NCBI GenBank assembly: GCA_963383645.1 | Contig: OY726560.1 | Span: 82,990,593-83,054,592 of the forward strand | Direction of reading: 5' to 3' | From: Muscardinus avellanarius | Taxonomy: Eukaryota; Chordata; Mammalia; Rodentia; Gliridae | DNA: 64,000 nucleotides | Shown: positions 43,982 to 54,890 of the stretch, piece by piece | How positions within the stretch are numbered: the first letter of the stretch is position 1 | Layout of the letters: each line of letters starts with the position of its first letter | The notes under the pieces: model-generated | What the model was told of the DNA's origin: nothing | What the model saw: the letters and a program-made list of their open reading frames with translations, nothing else | The model's database searches: none | Position numbers and translations under genes: made by a program

Positions 43982-44165
43982 AAGCTGGGTATGGTGGTGA
44001 GGGCCTATAATCCCAGTTCTTGGGAGTCTGAGACAGAAGGATCACATGTTTGAAGCTAGCCTCAGCAACTTAGAGAAACCCAGTTTCAAAACAAAAAATG
44101 GAAAAGGCTGGGGGTATATCTCGGAAAAAGAATACCCCTAGGTTCAATTCCCAGTACCTAAAAGA
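43982..44165 (+). mobile_element. B1-dID SINE
   Basis: 'GCTGGGTATGGTGGTGAGGG' start, complete to CCCAGTACC. Confidence 0.88.
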
Positions 44166-44204
44166 AATCTTAAACACATATATAAATTAAAATTTTAAAT
44201 ATAT

Positions 44205-44206
44205 AA

Positions 44207-44248
<42 letters not shown>

Positions 44249-44335
44249 AAACTTTTTAAATAGGGCTGGGGGTATAGCTCAGAGGTAGAATGGTTCTGAG
44301 TTAAATCCCCAGTAACACACAAAAGAAAGAAAGAA
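44205..44335 (+). mobile_element. (TA)n plus an extra ID-half monomer
   Basis: TA run 44209-44245 in the A/T tail of the previous SINE, then 'GGGCTGGGGGTATAGCTCAG' to CCCCAGTAAC and a GAAA/GGAA tail. Confidence 0.8.
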
Positions 44336-44339
44336 AGGA

Positions 44340-45075
44340 AGGAAGATCCCTCAAAACAATACACCATCACATCATTTATGCATTTGCTGAATGTTAGCCA
44401 CAGTTGGCATTGAATAATTAGATGATGTTACTAAATACCGGCATTCTGGTTTTTGTTCACTTATTCATTCTGAACATAACCTATTTGCACCCCGTCTGCA
44501 CTGAGGAGGCAAATTGACAGATGCCACCTCTGTTCTTGGGGACTTTAGAGTCTGCAGTAGGGAGTGGGCAGGGAATGGGCATGGGCATGACTCGAACTGT
44601 GTAGATGTCATATCCCAGAAGCCACAAAAGCAGCACAGAGTCAGGCCGAGTGGATCCAGTCGTTCTAGGGCCTGAAGCTTGTGTAAAGTAAGAGAGTCTC
44701 TTCTTTAGGAAGAATCTGTAACACTGAAATGCCAGTGGGTGCTGGGTTTTGTATGTGTGAAATGAGGGGTCCCAAAACTTAAGATGTGGTAGCTTCTTTA
44801 AACCTTTTACATAGCACATCTTTCCCTGCTTGAGGGAGAATGGGGGCCAGGATTTGACTGTAGAGAAGAGGCCTCTGTCTGCGTGGGACCAAACATGAAG
44901 GCTATTGTCCACCACACCAGGAATTTTAGTGTACACACACCTATCTTCAGGGGGATTGAAAGGATTTGTGTATTCTGGCAATAATAGTAAAGGAAGAGGA
45001 TATTGTCATAATTCAGATGAAAACTGCACACTTAATTTAAGGCAATAATCTAGGACCAAAAAAAAGGAGAGAACA
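44340..45075 (-). other. Unrecognised; contains a 166-codon open frame on the minus strand
   Basis: The frame at 44481-44981 (minus) is the longest outside transposons. No signal peptide, domain or motif is recognised, its composition looks like translated non-coding DNA, and no splice context is evident. Reported as open frame only, not as a gene. Confidence 0.25.
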
Positions 45076-45077
45076 AA

Positions 45078-45270
45078 CAAGGCACAGTGGCACACAGCTG
45101 TGATCCCAGTACATAGGAGGCTGAGACAGAAGGATTGCAAGTTCAAGGCCAGCCTCAGCAACTTAGGGAGATCCTTAGTTTCAAAATAAAAATAATAAAA
45201 GAGGACTGGAGAAGTAGCTTGGAGGTAAAATGGTCTTGGGTTCAATCCCCAATGCCACAACAACTTTTTT
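45078..45270 (+). mobile_element. B1-dID SINE, older
   Basis: 'GGCACAGTGGCACACAGCTG' start, ID half 'GTAGCTTGGAGGTAAAATGG'. Confidence 0.87.
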
Positions 45271-46556
45271 AAATAAAGGAAAGAACATATGGAATATTGA
45301 CAAAGGATCACCAAAAGTCTATGCTTTCAAAGGTTAGTTATGGAGTTAACTATAGGGGGGTGGGTTAAGTTGAGGGCCCTTGACCTCCTGAATTTCCTGG
45401 GGCCTTCCCACGATGTGGGTACTTAACGCTTTTCTTCTGATCTTTCTTTCTCTTAGTTTCATGAGCTCTCTGCTTAGGTTCAACAATGAAATCAATGGAT
45501 GCCACAGATTATGGGGGAAAAGAGAGTCCCACCAATTCTCCAGCTCCTTTCCTCAGAAGAAATTGATTAGGGTGTTATTTAATCAACTGCCTAAAAGCAC
45601 TGAGGTTCCTATGACATATGAAACCTCCACCGTAGGAGACAAATATAGGGTCCAGGAAGCACAAGCTTTTTTACCTGAAAAGCCGAAGAGGTTAACAACA
45701 AACAATCCAGTCCTCCCAGAGCGAAAATAAGGAGATAAGGTTCTGCTTCACTTACACCCACCCTGGTTTTCCATCTTAAACTCCAAGGACAGGTGTAAAC
45801 AGAAGCACAGGCTTCCTGGGAGCCTGACTACAAAGAACTAATCAGAAGTCTTTCATCTCTGACCCTTTATCTTTCCGTCTATTCTGGGGCACAGAGGTGA
45901 CAAGGCTGCTGTCCTTTGCACCCAAGGAAGTGACAGGCAGCCTGTGAATCAATAGCCCCCTTGGTGACATATTCAGCACTTAGTAGAGGGGCCTAAAAAT
46001 GACTCCAAAATCCATACTGAGTCTGGAAAGCAAGTTATCATTATGTTAATGTCACTAATAAAAAGGGAGAAACAACAAAAGCCAAACCTATTCCCTTTGT
46101 GTTCCTAGAGAGATAACCTGCTTTCCAAGCAAGGAAGGGGCTAAGAGGCACTGATTTTCACTGATTTTTGCTGATGTCAGACCCAGGCTAAGAGACACTG
46201 TGTTTCTGGGTCCTGCATCCTCTGTGCTGATCTCTGAGTGGCATTGCTTGTTTTACTCCTAAGAGGCACTAGTTGGATGATAACCTCTAACAGAAAAACA
46301 TAAAAGAGAAGTTCTGACAATAAACCTAAGGCTTTAGGAATGAGCAGCTCAATAGATAAATGGGAAAGTTTGGGCAAAAATCAACAAAGCAATTCAGAGA
46401 ATAAAAGGATTGATTTGTGTGGAAGATCACGCCTTTGATGTTTAGCCTGGTTAATCAATGATTGCTTTTTTCCTTTTGGACATGGATTAGGGGGCAGGAA
46501 TGAGTAAAGGATTAAGATTACTAACCTACTAGTGCCTGGAATAATTTTATAGAAGA
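45271..46556. other. No named repeat; exon-like signals at 45430-45730
   Basis: A pyrimidine-rich TTCTGATCTTTCTTTCTC followed by TTAG (about 45435-45458) resembles a splice acceptor, and a frame of about 90 codons is open after it to 45730. No domain is recognised and no donor is obvious. Weak. Confidence 0.25.
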
Positions 46557-46570
46557 TCAAGAGAAATTCT

Positions 46571-46799
46571 TTATTTTTTGTTTGTTTGTTTGTTTGCTTG
46601 TGGTACTGGGGGTGAAATCCAGAGGCTTTCTACCTCTGGGCTATACTCCCAGACCCATTTAATATTTAATTGGAAACAGGGTCTCACTAAGTTGCTGAGA
46701 GCCTCACTAAGTAGCTGAGGCTGGCTTCGAACCCATGTGATCCTCCTGTTTCAGCCTCCCAAGCGCGGGGATTACAAGCATGCGCCACCACGCCCGGCT
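46571..46799 (-). mobile_element. Intermediate B1-dID SINE, antisense, exact 14-bp duplication
   Basis: TCAAGAGAAATTCT at 46557-46570 and 46800-46813. (GTTT)n lead; 'TCTGGGCTATACTCCCAGAC' and CCCAAGCGCGGGG but full doubled linker block. Confidence 0.96.
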
Positions 46800-46813
46800 T
46801 CAAGAGAAATTCT

Positions 46814-47190
46814 AATGCAAAGAATATTTGTGTTATAACCAAGCCACACTCCATCGTTACTTCTTCAATATATGATACACCCTCGATGGCCCTTTGTTAG
46901 TTTAAAATAGAAAAAAATAGAATTTAATTCCTTAGAGAATTCTGAAATATAAAAACAATTGTCTTTAAGAAACAATTAAAAACCTCACCCCATGAGATAT
47001 ATAAAATATCAACACATCTATCAGATACCACACATATATATCAGACTGCACTGGACTAGTCTCTTCCATCTCTGATATAAAAAGTATCGTTTCTTATGGG
47101 ACATACATTTAAAATTATTTTAAACTATGTTCTTATTGAGTTTAGAAATTTAATAAATTGACTCTTCTAAATTGAACAAAATTAAGATTT
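46814..47190. other. No recognisable feature
   Basis: AT-rich, no named repeat. Confidence 0.45.
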
Positions 47191-47197
47191 TTGAGGG

Positions 47198-47385
47198 GTG
47201 TGTGTGTATCTCACTGGAGATAAATCCAAGGGCATTCTACCTCTAAGCTACACCTCTATCCCTTTTTTATTTTTTATTTTTTTGGAAACAAAGTCTAAGT
47301 TACTGCACACTGGCCTTGAACCCATAATCCTTCTGTCTGAGCATCCCAAGTACTAGGATTATAGGTGTGTACGCACCCGGCTAGA
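47198..47385 (-). mobile_element. B1-dID SINE, antisense, degraded
   Basis: 'CACTGGAGATAAATCCAAGG', 'CTACACCTCTATCCC', 7SL half 'CATCCCAAGTACTAGGATTA'. Confidence 0.83.
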
Positions 47386-47469
47386 GGTAAGTAATTTTTT
47401 AAAACAGATGTTTTTGTTTGCTTTGTGGAGAGGGGTTATCTGATTCTAATAACACAATATTAACTTAGC

Positions 47470-47516
<47 letters not shown>

Positions 47517-47717
47517 TTGTAGTACTCAGGATTGATTCCAGAGGCATCCTACCTCCAAGCTATACTCCCAGCCCTTTATATTTTCTTTTTGTTTTGAAAC
47601 ATGTCTGGCTAGGTTCCTGAGGGTCCTGCTAAATTGCTAAGGCTGGTCTCCACTCTGATGCTTCTGTCTCAGCCTCCCAAATACTGGGATTATAGGTGTG
47701 TGCCACTATATCTTGCT
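47470..47717 (-). mobile_element. (TTTA)n plus B1-dID SINE, antisense
   Basis: TTTA repeat 47470-47518 is the reversed A/T tail; 'GTACTCAGGATTGATTCCAG', then 7SL half to 'GCCACTATATCTTGC'. Confidence 0.9.
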
Positions 47718-47727
47718 CTTATTGGAT

Positions 47728-47950
47728 TTTATTTATTTATTTATTTATTTGCAGTACTGGGGATGGAACTCAGGGGCATTCTACCTCTGAGCTACACCCC
47801 CAGCCCTATTTTTTATTTTTATTTTAAAACAGGGCCTCACTGAGTTGCAAAGGGCCTCACTAAGTGGCTGAGGCTGTCTTCAAACCGCGATCCTACTGTC
47901 TCAGCCTCCCAAATGCTGGGATTACAGGCATGCACCACCATGCCTGGCCC
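47728..47950 (-). mobile_element. B1-dID SINE, antisense, adjacent to the previous
   Basis: (TTTA)n tail, 'CAGTACTGGGGATGGAACTC', 7SL half to 'CACCACCATGCCTGGCC'. TCTTAT(T/C)(G/A)GATTTT flanks suggest duplication of the site beside the older SINE. Confidence 0.92.
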
Positions 47951-48127
47951 TCTTATCAGATTTTTAAAAATGAAAAAGCAAACCAGGAGGCTGGTGCTCC
48001 TGATGGTCCACACTGGGCGATGGTGCTGCTCGGAAGATGGTATGGGCAATTGCTGTGCACCCAGTTCTGTACCCATCTGGTCAGCTGCTTCTCCTCTGCT
48101 CTACCATAGGCTTCACAGGCACAAGGG

Positions 48128-48185
48128 CTTGTGTGTGTGCGGTGCCAAATACTGGGATTTGAGGCATGCACCAAATCGCCCAGCT
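48128..48185 (-). mobile_element. SINE scrap, antisense
   Basis: TGTGTGTGC, then 'CCAAATACTGGGATTTGAGG' and 'GCATGCACCAAATCG' from a 7SL half only. Confidence 0.5.
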
Positions 48186-48980
48186 ACAGGCAACTTTAAA
48201 AGTGAACATCGGATCTTGTCCCTTGCCCACTTTACTGTGTCCCTGGCCCTCCAAGTGGCTTCCCATCATAATGTCACAGTGGGGGAGAACTCAAGCTTCT
48301 TGACACACCTGCTAAAACCAGTGACGCCCACCATGTGCGTTCTACCTGCACTCTTCCCGGACTTATCTGCTTGAATCCCTCCTGCCGTCCCCGGCTGCAC
48401 ACCCAGGCCTCGGCTGAAGCTGTTCCCTCGAACTGGTATGTTTTCCCTGCAGACCTGGGCAGGACCGCTTCAGGTCTTGCTCAGATAGTACCTCCTCAGA
48501 GGGGCGCCATGACCCACCTGTGGGAGAAAGCACAGACCGTCACTGTCCACCCTTGAGGTTTTTTCTTGAATTTTATCATTTGTTCACGTTTGCATTTGTG
48601 CTTTGAGCTCCCCACTATTTAGGACACCCCAGGAAGCACAACTGCCCTGTCCAACATGAGGCTGTAGCGTTTGGAGTAGTGATGGACACAGGAGAGGCAG
48701 AGGAAAAAGGAAGGAAGAAAGGGAAGGAAAGAGGGAAAGAAGGAAGAGAAGGAGGAGTCATGAACTGTCTAGATACCATGAGACTCTAGAAAGAGGCATA
48801 AATGTGTATTCTGGGTTTTGAAGGCAGGGCCGATGCTTTTGGGTCTCAGTATGCTTTGTGCCTAGCACACTATTGGGAATTCCAACATACCTCAAAGGGG
48901 CAGCAATTTAGCAAATGACCTGATGTTTATAATCCAGTTGAGGTTAACAAGAAGGAATCATACTGTAATAGCTACACAGC
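48186..48980. other. No recognisable feature
   Basis: GC-moderate first half and GGAAG-rich tract at 48705-48760. No named repeat. Confidence 0.45.
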
Positions 48981-49099
48981 AAGGTCCTGTGGTACCTCTT
49001 TGCAGACCCACACAAGGCTGACCCTTGCTATACCTGTATTGGGAAATGGCTTCAAAATGTATTTGAAAATAACTTTGGTATTAATGGTATTAATGGTAA

Positions 49100-49290
49100 T
49101 TTGGTGACTTCTTTTCAAGTCACCCACTATGTCACCCCTTACTCTAGGCTATGTCCTATCTTCCCATCTTTGTAATAATAAAATCACTTAAGCTTACAGC
49201 AAAAGAGTTCAGCTATTGTTTTCTACTCATAGCTCAGAACAAGAACCCGTGCCTATATCTCACTGTTACAGTTTGGGAGCCCAACAGGGC
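49100..49290 (+). mobile_element. ERV LTR 3' end with leader start
   Basis: AATAATAAAATCACTTAAGC, then 'GAACAAGAACCCGTGCC', end CTGTTACA (to 49268) and a PBS-like 'TGGGAGCCCAACAGGGCC' at about 49272-49289. It is clearly related to 52486-52600. The LTR 5' boundary is not visible. Confidence 0.55.
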
Positions 49291-49294
49291 CCCC

Positions 49295-49475
49295 GTAACA
49301 GTTCACACATCCCAGTGTGAGTAACTTGACTATCCCCCTGTTTCTCAGTCTGGAACTGAAACACCATTCACAGAGGAGTAACTTGTCCAGGTCACAAGCA
49401 GGTTGGCAGTAGAGCTGGGATTGGAGGAGAGGACATCTAACTTTAGGACCTGTGGTCTCACTTGCAAACCATACC
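49295..49475 (-). mobile_element. MIR, antisense
   Basis: 'GAGGAGTAACTTGTCCAGGT', 'CACAAGCAGGTTGGCAGTAG' and 'GAGCTGGGATTGGAGGA' match reversed MIR. Confidence 0.6.
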
Positions 49476-49788
49476 CACAAGTGGCTTCACATTGGCACTG
49501 TGAGGCTCAGAGGAGGACAGGAGGAATGAGTCTCCACAGAGCATGCAGTGGGGAGGAGCAGGAAGGCAGGGGTTCTACACCAAGTTCCAGCTGTCCACAT
49601 GAACTGGCCAGGGAAGGCTTTCCTGTCCTCGCTGCCATCGGTGTGTCCAAAGCACAGTGCTGATGAGGAGGATGGACATGGGGACTCATGAACATGGTAA
49701 GAAGATAAGGTAGCAAGAGTTTTTTGGACTCGAGCCAATAAGGGTCAAGGCTTTGGTATACATAGAAGGACAGGGAAATTACTAGAAA

Positions 49789-50009
49789 CTCTTTTTTTTT
49801 TTTTTTTTTTTTTGGTACTGAACACTGAACATTGAATTCAGGAGCATTCTTTCTCTGAGCTACATTCCCAATTCTTCAAAAAATTTTTTTTAAATTTTGA
49901 ATGGTTTCCAAGGGTCTCACTAAGTGGTTGAGGCTGGTCTCAAACCCACCATCCTCCTGTCTCAGCATCCCAAGTCCTAGGATTACAGGCATATACCCCA
50001 CACCCAGCC
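49789..50009 (-). mobile_element. B1-dID SINE, antisense, exact 12-bp duplication
   Basis: AATTACTAGAAA at 49777-49788 and 50010-50021. Confidence 0.94.
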
Positions 50010-50177
50010 AATTACTAGAAAGTTAGGTAAATTATTCACGTGAAGAGATGGATTTGAAAGGGAAGAATCTTAAGATAATTGATCAAGCCAGAAAATTAAG
50101 AAGCTGCTATGTCAGCTAGAGTAACAAAGTAATGATAAAAGTAGTTAGACTAAAAAAGTATTAGAGCTGTCTATCAG

Positions 50178-50375
50178 TGAATCAGTGGGCAAAAATAAAT
50201 TGACTTATTCATAAAATGAAATATTAAACAAACAGGAACTTCTTATCTAGGTTGCAACGTGGATGGATTATGGAGACATTACATTAGGCTCAATAAGTCA
50301 CAAAAGATAAACACCATATGAGTGTACTTCTGTGAAATATCTAAAGTGATCAAATTCATAAAGACAAAAAGTACG
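50178..50375 (+). mobile_element. Ancient L1 3'UTR
   Basis: 'ACATTAGGCTCAATAAGTCA', 'CACCATATGAGTGTACTTC' and 'AATTCATAAAGACAAAAAGT' are old L1 3'UTR blocks, sense. Confidence 0.7.
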
Positions 50376-50384
50376 GCCTGGGGT

Positions 50385-50480
50385 GGGAGGAGGGTAGCTC
50401 AATGGTAGAGCACTAGCCTAGTATGCATGAAGTGCTGGGTTCCATCCCCAGCACCACAAAAACAAAACAAAATAAAATAA
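50385..50480 (+). mobile_element. Stand-alone ID element
   Basis: 'GGGTAGCTCAATGGTAGAGC', 'TAGCCTAGTATGCATGAAG', 'TGGGTTCCATCCCCAGCACC', A-rich tail; near-consensus ID. 50481-50940 holds nothing I recognise. Confidence 0.88.
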
Positions 50481-50954
50481 AAGCGAAGTGGTGATTTACA
50501 GTGGGGAGGAGGAATGGAGAGTTCATGTTTCTCAGTTTCAGTTTTGCAATATGAAAGGGTTCTGGTGGTGGTGATAGGTGGCAATTTGGGTCGTGCACAA
50601 CAACCTGAGGGGTACTTCACGCCATGTCCCGGTCCTGCCCTTTGGATCTTAATAAACAAAAGACGACTGAGGATTCAGGAGGTGGTGACCTGAAGGAGGG
50701 AAGATCAGGACGCGGCAGAGGAGTTTCGTGGGACATGTGGATGTGAAGGTGCTGTGAGCATCCCCAGTGAACCACCAGCTGGTCTTCGGTGGCTATTGCC
50801 TGGTCAGCAGGTGAGAAGACCTGAGTGGAGGAATTCACAGAGGTCAGGCTGAAGCCATTGGCAACAGACTCAGCTGGAGGCAGTGACTTAGTCATTTATT
50901 TAGTGCTTGTCTGCTTCTCGGGGGAGTACTAGGCTATTAAAATGTTGTCTGGAA

Positions 50955-51056
50955 GCTGGGCTGGTACACTGCCGCTGCAGCATCTTAGCAAGACTCTGTT
51001 TCAAAACAAAAATCAAAAGGGCTATATGTACTGGGTTTCAATCCCCAGTACTAGTT
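50955..51056 (+). mobile_element. Remnant B1-dID SINE
   Basis: Internal deletions, but 'AAGACTCTGTTTCAAAAC', 'GGGTTTCAATCCCCAGTAC' remain. Confidence 0.7.
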
Positions 51057-51077
51057 TTAGGAAGTACCTCTAAGGCT

Positions 51078-51078
<1 letters not shown>

Positions 51079-51130
<52 letters not shown>

Positions 51131-51338
51131 GGGGATTGAACCCAGGGGCATTCTATCTCTGAGCTACACCCTAGCCCTATTATTTATTCTTTATTTTGAA
51201 ACAGGGTCTCATTAAGTTGCACAAGGCCTCAACTAAGTAGCTGAACTTAAGTAGTTGCTGGCTGTGACACTGCAATCCTCCTGTCTCAGCCTCCCAAGTA
51301 CTGGGATTACAAGCGTGTGCCGCCACATCTGGCTTTTT
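51079..51338 (-). mobile_element. (TG)n plus B1-dID SINE, antisense
   Basis: TG run 51079-51125, 'ACTGGGGATTGAACCCAGGG', 7SL half to 'GCCGCCACATCTGGC'. Confidence 0.92.
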
Positions 51339-52124
51339 GTATAGAGAACATTTACAGGCACTGCCCTAGGAATATTTTCTCTGTTTCTGACTCTAACAGC
51401 TGAGCCTTTTCAGCCTGAAGCACATGGACAGAGCATCCAGATACAGGCTCACCAGGGCTCCACCCCAGCCTCTTCCCACTTAGAGCACAGCAGGACCATG
51501 CCCCTGGCATCGTCCTGAGCAAACTTGATAAACTGGGTGGTGCCTTGCCCCTTATTTGGGCTCAGAGGATATTTCCAGATGCCTTATCTAGGCCCTGGAA
51601 TCAGCAGCTCAGGCCTGCCTCACTCCGCACTTGCCAGCAGACGCAGGAGGCCTACAATGTGCGGAAGTCGACAATACACAATCAGTAGGGCTTTTCGTAT
51701 GGCCACCCAGCTTCACTTTTCCTGGCTCTAAATAGCCCCTCTGCCACAGCCACATGGCTTGTGGGATCATGTCTATTCCCAGTTCTTCAGTGCTAACCTC
51801 CTGGTTTCATGTTAAACTGCACTTCAAGGGCTGCATCTTGTTCTTTATACTAAGGCTTCATCTGCAAAATGACTAGAATGCTAAATTTCTCTTCAGGAAT
51901 TTTGAAGAACCACCACTTTGTTCCACATATCCATGGGTTCCATCCCCAAATCTTCATCCTAAATTTCAGTTGTTGCAAAGGATATTACTTCTAGGGTCTT
52001 GGAAGTGTTGAGATATAGTTCATAAATAAAATTCTTTAGCTCACTTTCAAATGCATCCAGTAGAATATAAGTACCTATCATTTATTACTGATTGTTTTTT
52101 TACTGTGTAAAATACTGAAACCAG
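51339..52124. other. No recognisable feature
   Basis: No named repeat or domain; short frames only. Confidence 0.45.
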
Positions 52125-52370
52125 CAGGGCATGGTGGCACGTGTCTATAATCCCAGCACTGAGGAAGCACAGATAGGGAAACCACAGGTTCAAAGCCATC
52201 CTCAGCAACTTAGTGAGACTCTCAGCAACTTAGCGAGACCCTCTTCAACAGCTATATTGAGAGCTGGGTGTGTAACTCAGTGGTAGAACACTTGCCTAGC
52301 AGACAAGTGGTTCTATCCCTGGGTTCTATCCCTAGCACCACAATAAATAATAAATAAATAAATAAAAGCT
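52125..52370 (+). mobile_element. B1-dID SINE, older
   Basis: 'GGGCATGGTGGCACGTGTCT' start; ID half 'GTAGAACACTTGCCTAGC'; a short local duplication 'TCTATCCCTGGGTTC'; (AATA)n tail. Confidence 0.88.
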
Positions 52371-52429
52371 ACATTCTCGTCCATGCTCCTTTCAGAATTT
52401 TATCCTAGAGTGTCTTACTTTCAAGGCAC

Positions 52430-52602
52430 TTTACTACATTCCTCTAATGCAGTGCTTTGATTGATCTGTCCCTTCCTTCTACCTTTGTAATAATAAAAAT
52501 TGCTTAAGCATGCAGCAGTATAGTTCTGGCTATTTTTTCTAAACCAGCTAAGAACAAGAACCCACGTCAACCTCTCAAACTGTTACAGTTTTGACACCCA
52601 AT
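52430..52602 (+). mobile_element. ERV 5' LTR, 3' portion
   Basis: Parallel to 49140-49290: 'TTTGTAATAATAAAAATTGC', 'AAGAACAAGAACCCACG', end CTGTTACA at 52589, then a decayed leader. The upstream half of the LTR is not identifiable. Confidence 0.55.
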
Positions 52603-53243
52603 GGAGGGGCTCCAGCCAACAGTGGCCTAACACCACTGCATCCTGAAGGTTAATAACCCCCCCCAAAATGTGATCAGATCCTGGCAGATGACTGGATAAC
52701 TGGCACCAGTGGGCTCTCCATGATTGTGGAGACACCCCCCCCCCCGCCCCGCTTAGCTACGGCAGACTTTCCAGGGGAGAAAAAAATTTCCCTTTAACTA
52801 GAATAGGAGACAAGAACAGAATCTAGACACTTCTGCAGCTTACTATATGAACTCATAGGCAACCAAACAGTGATTTGGAAGTCTCACATCTTTCTCAGAA
52901 GTGAGGCTAGATCTCTGTCAAGATCTATACTGGGGTTCTGGGGAAACCCATTTTTGTCTTGTAAGGCCCTAAGAATGCCTGTCCATTCTGCCCCCATCAA
53001 AGTTGGGACACCTCTGGGAAACAGAACTCAGGGAAAATGCTCACCTTTTCATACACAGGCTATGTCCTCAAGAAGATCCATGCCCCTACTATACACAACT
53101 CTGTATTGGAGATTACAGGGACATCCGTTCTCTAGCTCCCCTCTCTGTCATCTTGCTGAACACTACCCCTGTATGCATCCAAAAGCCCTCAGGGTAAAAA
53201 CAGGAAAGGAAGAGAGCGCACATGGGTAGCCATTTCAGACCTC

Positions 53244-53576
53244 TTGTCAGCCTTGGATTTTTTTAAAATGTCAATAATATTTTATTAATTATAACATCTT
53301 TATAATTAAACAAAATGTGTGCTTCTATTTATTAAAACAAGGTCTTTTCCAAGGATGACATAGTCTTGTTATATTGAAAATATTTAAACATCTCCTAAAA
53401 TAACCATTATGAGTTACATCAGAAGACCATTACTTTCACAGTTAGTTTACTTTGATATTACATATGGTTTGAAAATTAACATTATAAACATTAAAGCTTA
53501 GGCAATTTAAATGTTGGAACTATTTTTTTCAAACAAGCTCGTGTACGATGCACTTTATTGTCAGCCTTAGATTTTT
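53244..53576 (-). pseudogene. Short processed retrocopy (mRNA 3' end), antisense
   Basis: TTGTCAGCCTTGGATTTTT (53244-53262) and TTGTCAGCCTTAGATTTTT (53558-53576) form a 19-bp target duplication with one mismatch. The 295-bp insert (53263-53557), read on the minus strand, ends with AATAAAATATT and a short A tract, like a 5'-truncated mRNA 3'UTR copied by L1. The parent gene is not recognised. Confidence 0.75.
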
Positions 53577-53977
53577 ATCCCCACCTAAGTGTGGCACATT
53601 CTAAGGATGGCAAATTAATGGGAGACAGGATCCTCCCACACTCAAGACTGGCTTTATGGCCACAATCCATTCATTGATAATGACAGTATTTGGGGAACTG
53701 CAGTGTTTTCTTACTTGAAAATATAAAAAATATCTAGGATACGAAAGAGGGTATAGGGAACCTCATCTGGATAGAGAGGGGCTATATAGCAAGCAGGGGT
53801 GGAGGTGGGGCAGGGGCAAGAGTGGCAAAGCCTCAAGCCCATAGAGACCCTTCCTGATGGGCAGTGAGACCACTCTCACCAAGTCCACACACACACAAGC
53901 TCCCAGCTGGATGCTCCCGGCTGGGCCACTCAGTTTCACAGAGTGCAAGGAAGGAGGGTGACCTTCTGTGCACCCTC

Positions 53978-53981
<4 letters not shown>

Positions 53982-54042
<61 letters not shown>
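53982..54042. repeat. (TC)n microsatellite
   Basis: About 30 uninterrupted TC units, inside the ERV remnant. Confidence 0.97.
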
Positions 54043-54045
<3 letters not shown>

Positions 54046-54588
54046 GATGGGATCCCAGCAATATCCTCAGACATTGGGATAGGTTAGACTTTCAGTTCTT
54101 TAAAAAATGAGCTCTCATTTTCTTTTCCACTCAAGTTTGGCCACAGTATTCGCTGAGGGATGAGGAGGCCTGGATACCACAAGAAAGCTTAAACTTTAAT
54201 ACTATCTTGCAGCTAGACTTGTTGTGCAGGGGAGAGGGCAAATACAATGAGAGGCCATATATTCAGGGTTTTTTTGTTTTTTTTTTTTACTATCTCCAGA
54301 GCCACCCAGACTTATTCAAAGATTGTAAACCTTAGGCAATTTTAGCAGCAGCAGGGGAGGCAAAACCCAAAGACCAGGTAGCCCCAGCAAAGCAGGATGA
54401 CTGCCCTGAAGGAGCTAGAGCACCAGTAGAGCTCCCATTAGCATCTGGGGAACAGTGCTTAAATAAATAGGTCCCCTCCATACCATGATACAGCCCCCTC
54501 CAACCAGGGGGTGCGAGAGACACCCAAAACTCAAAGTCAGCAGCTAGGACCAGTTCCAAGAGGACTAAAAGGAATGTTTCCCTTGACA

Positions 54589-54592
<4 letters not shown>

Positions 54593-54636
<44 letters not shown>
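54593..54636. repeat. (TG)n microsatellite
   Basis: TG repeat plus a G-run, directly upstream of the gag-like frame. Confidence 0.96.
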
Positions 54637-54638
<2 letters not shown>

Positions 54639-54890
54639 GGGGGGGGGTGGAGTTCAATCTCTTCCTAAGCCGCTTTTACTGGCTGAGCTTAAAGAAATTA
54701 AAAGGGACCTTGGTAGTTATACCACTGACCCTGAACAGTATGTGCAGGCATTCAGGTTGCTCAGTTCTTTATTCAACCTAACCTGGGGGGACGTCAAACT
54801 GCCTGCTCCTGGGATGACCCCCACTTCTCCCATTCTTAGTTATGCTAGAAACTTCAGCTCCTCTGTTAAAAAGCAGATATAATTTCAGGA

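Larger units (their letters stand above)
52603..54890 (+). pseudogene. Class I ERV leader and gag remnant, heavily broken
   Basis: Follows the LTR end in the same orientation. 52603-54500 carries no clear frame, and holds an inserted retrocopy (53263-53557) and a (TC)n run. At 54650-54790 one frame gives a gag capsid-like stretch (LKEIKRDLGSYTTDPEQYVQ, then LFNLTWGDV), typical of gamma-type (class I) gag. The frame is broken upstream by a (TG)n run at 54593-54636 and ends at 54880. No protease, pol or env was recognised. Described as a dead fossil. Confidence 0.6.

Noticed and set aside
52870..53229. 119-codon frame as an intact retroviral protein
   Set aside because: It sits in the decayed ERV leader/gag zone; no recognisable motif order and flanked by stops.
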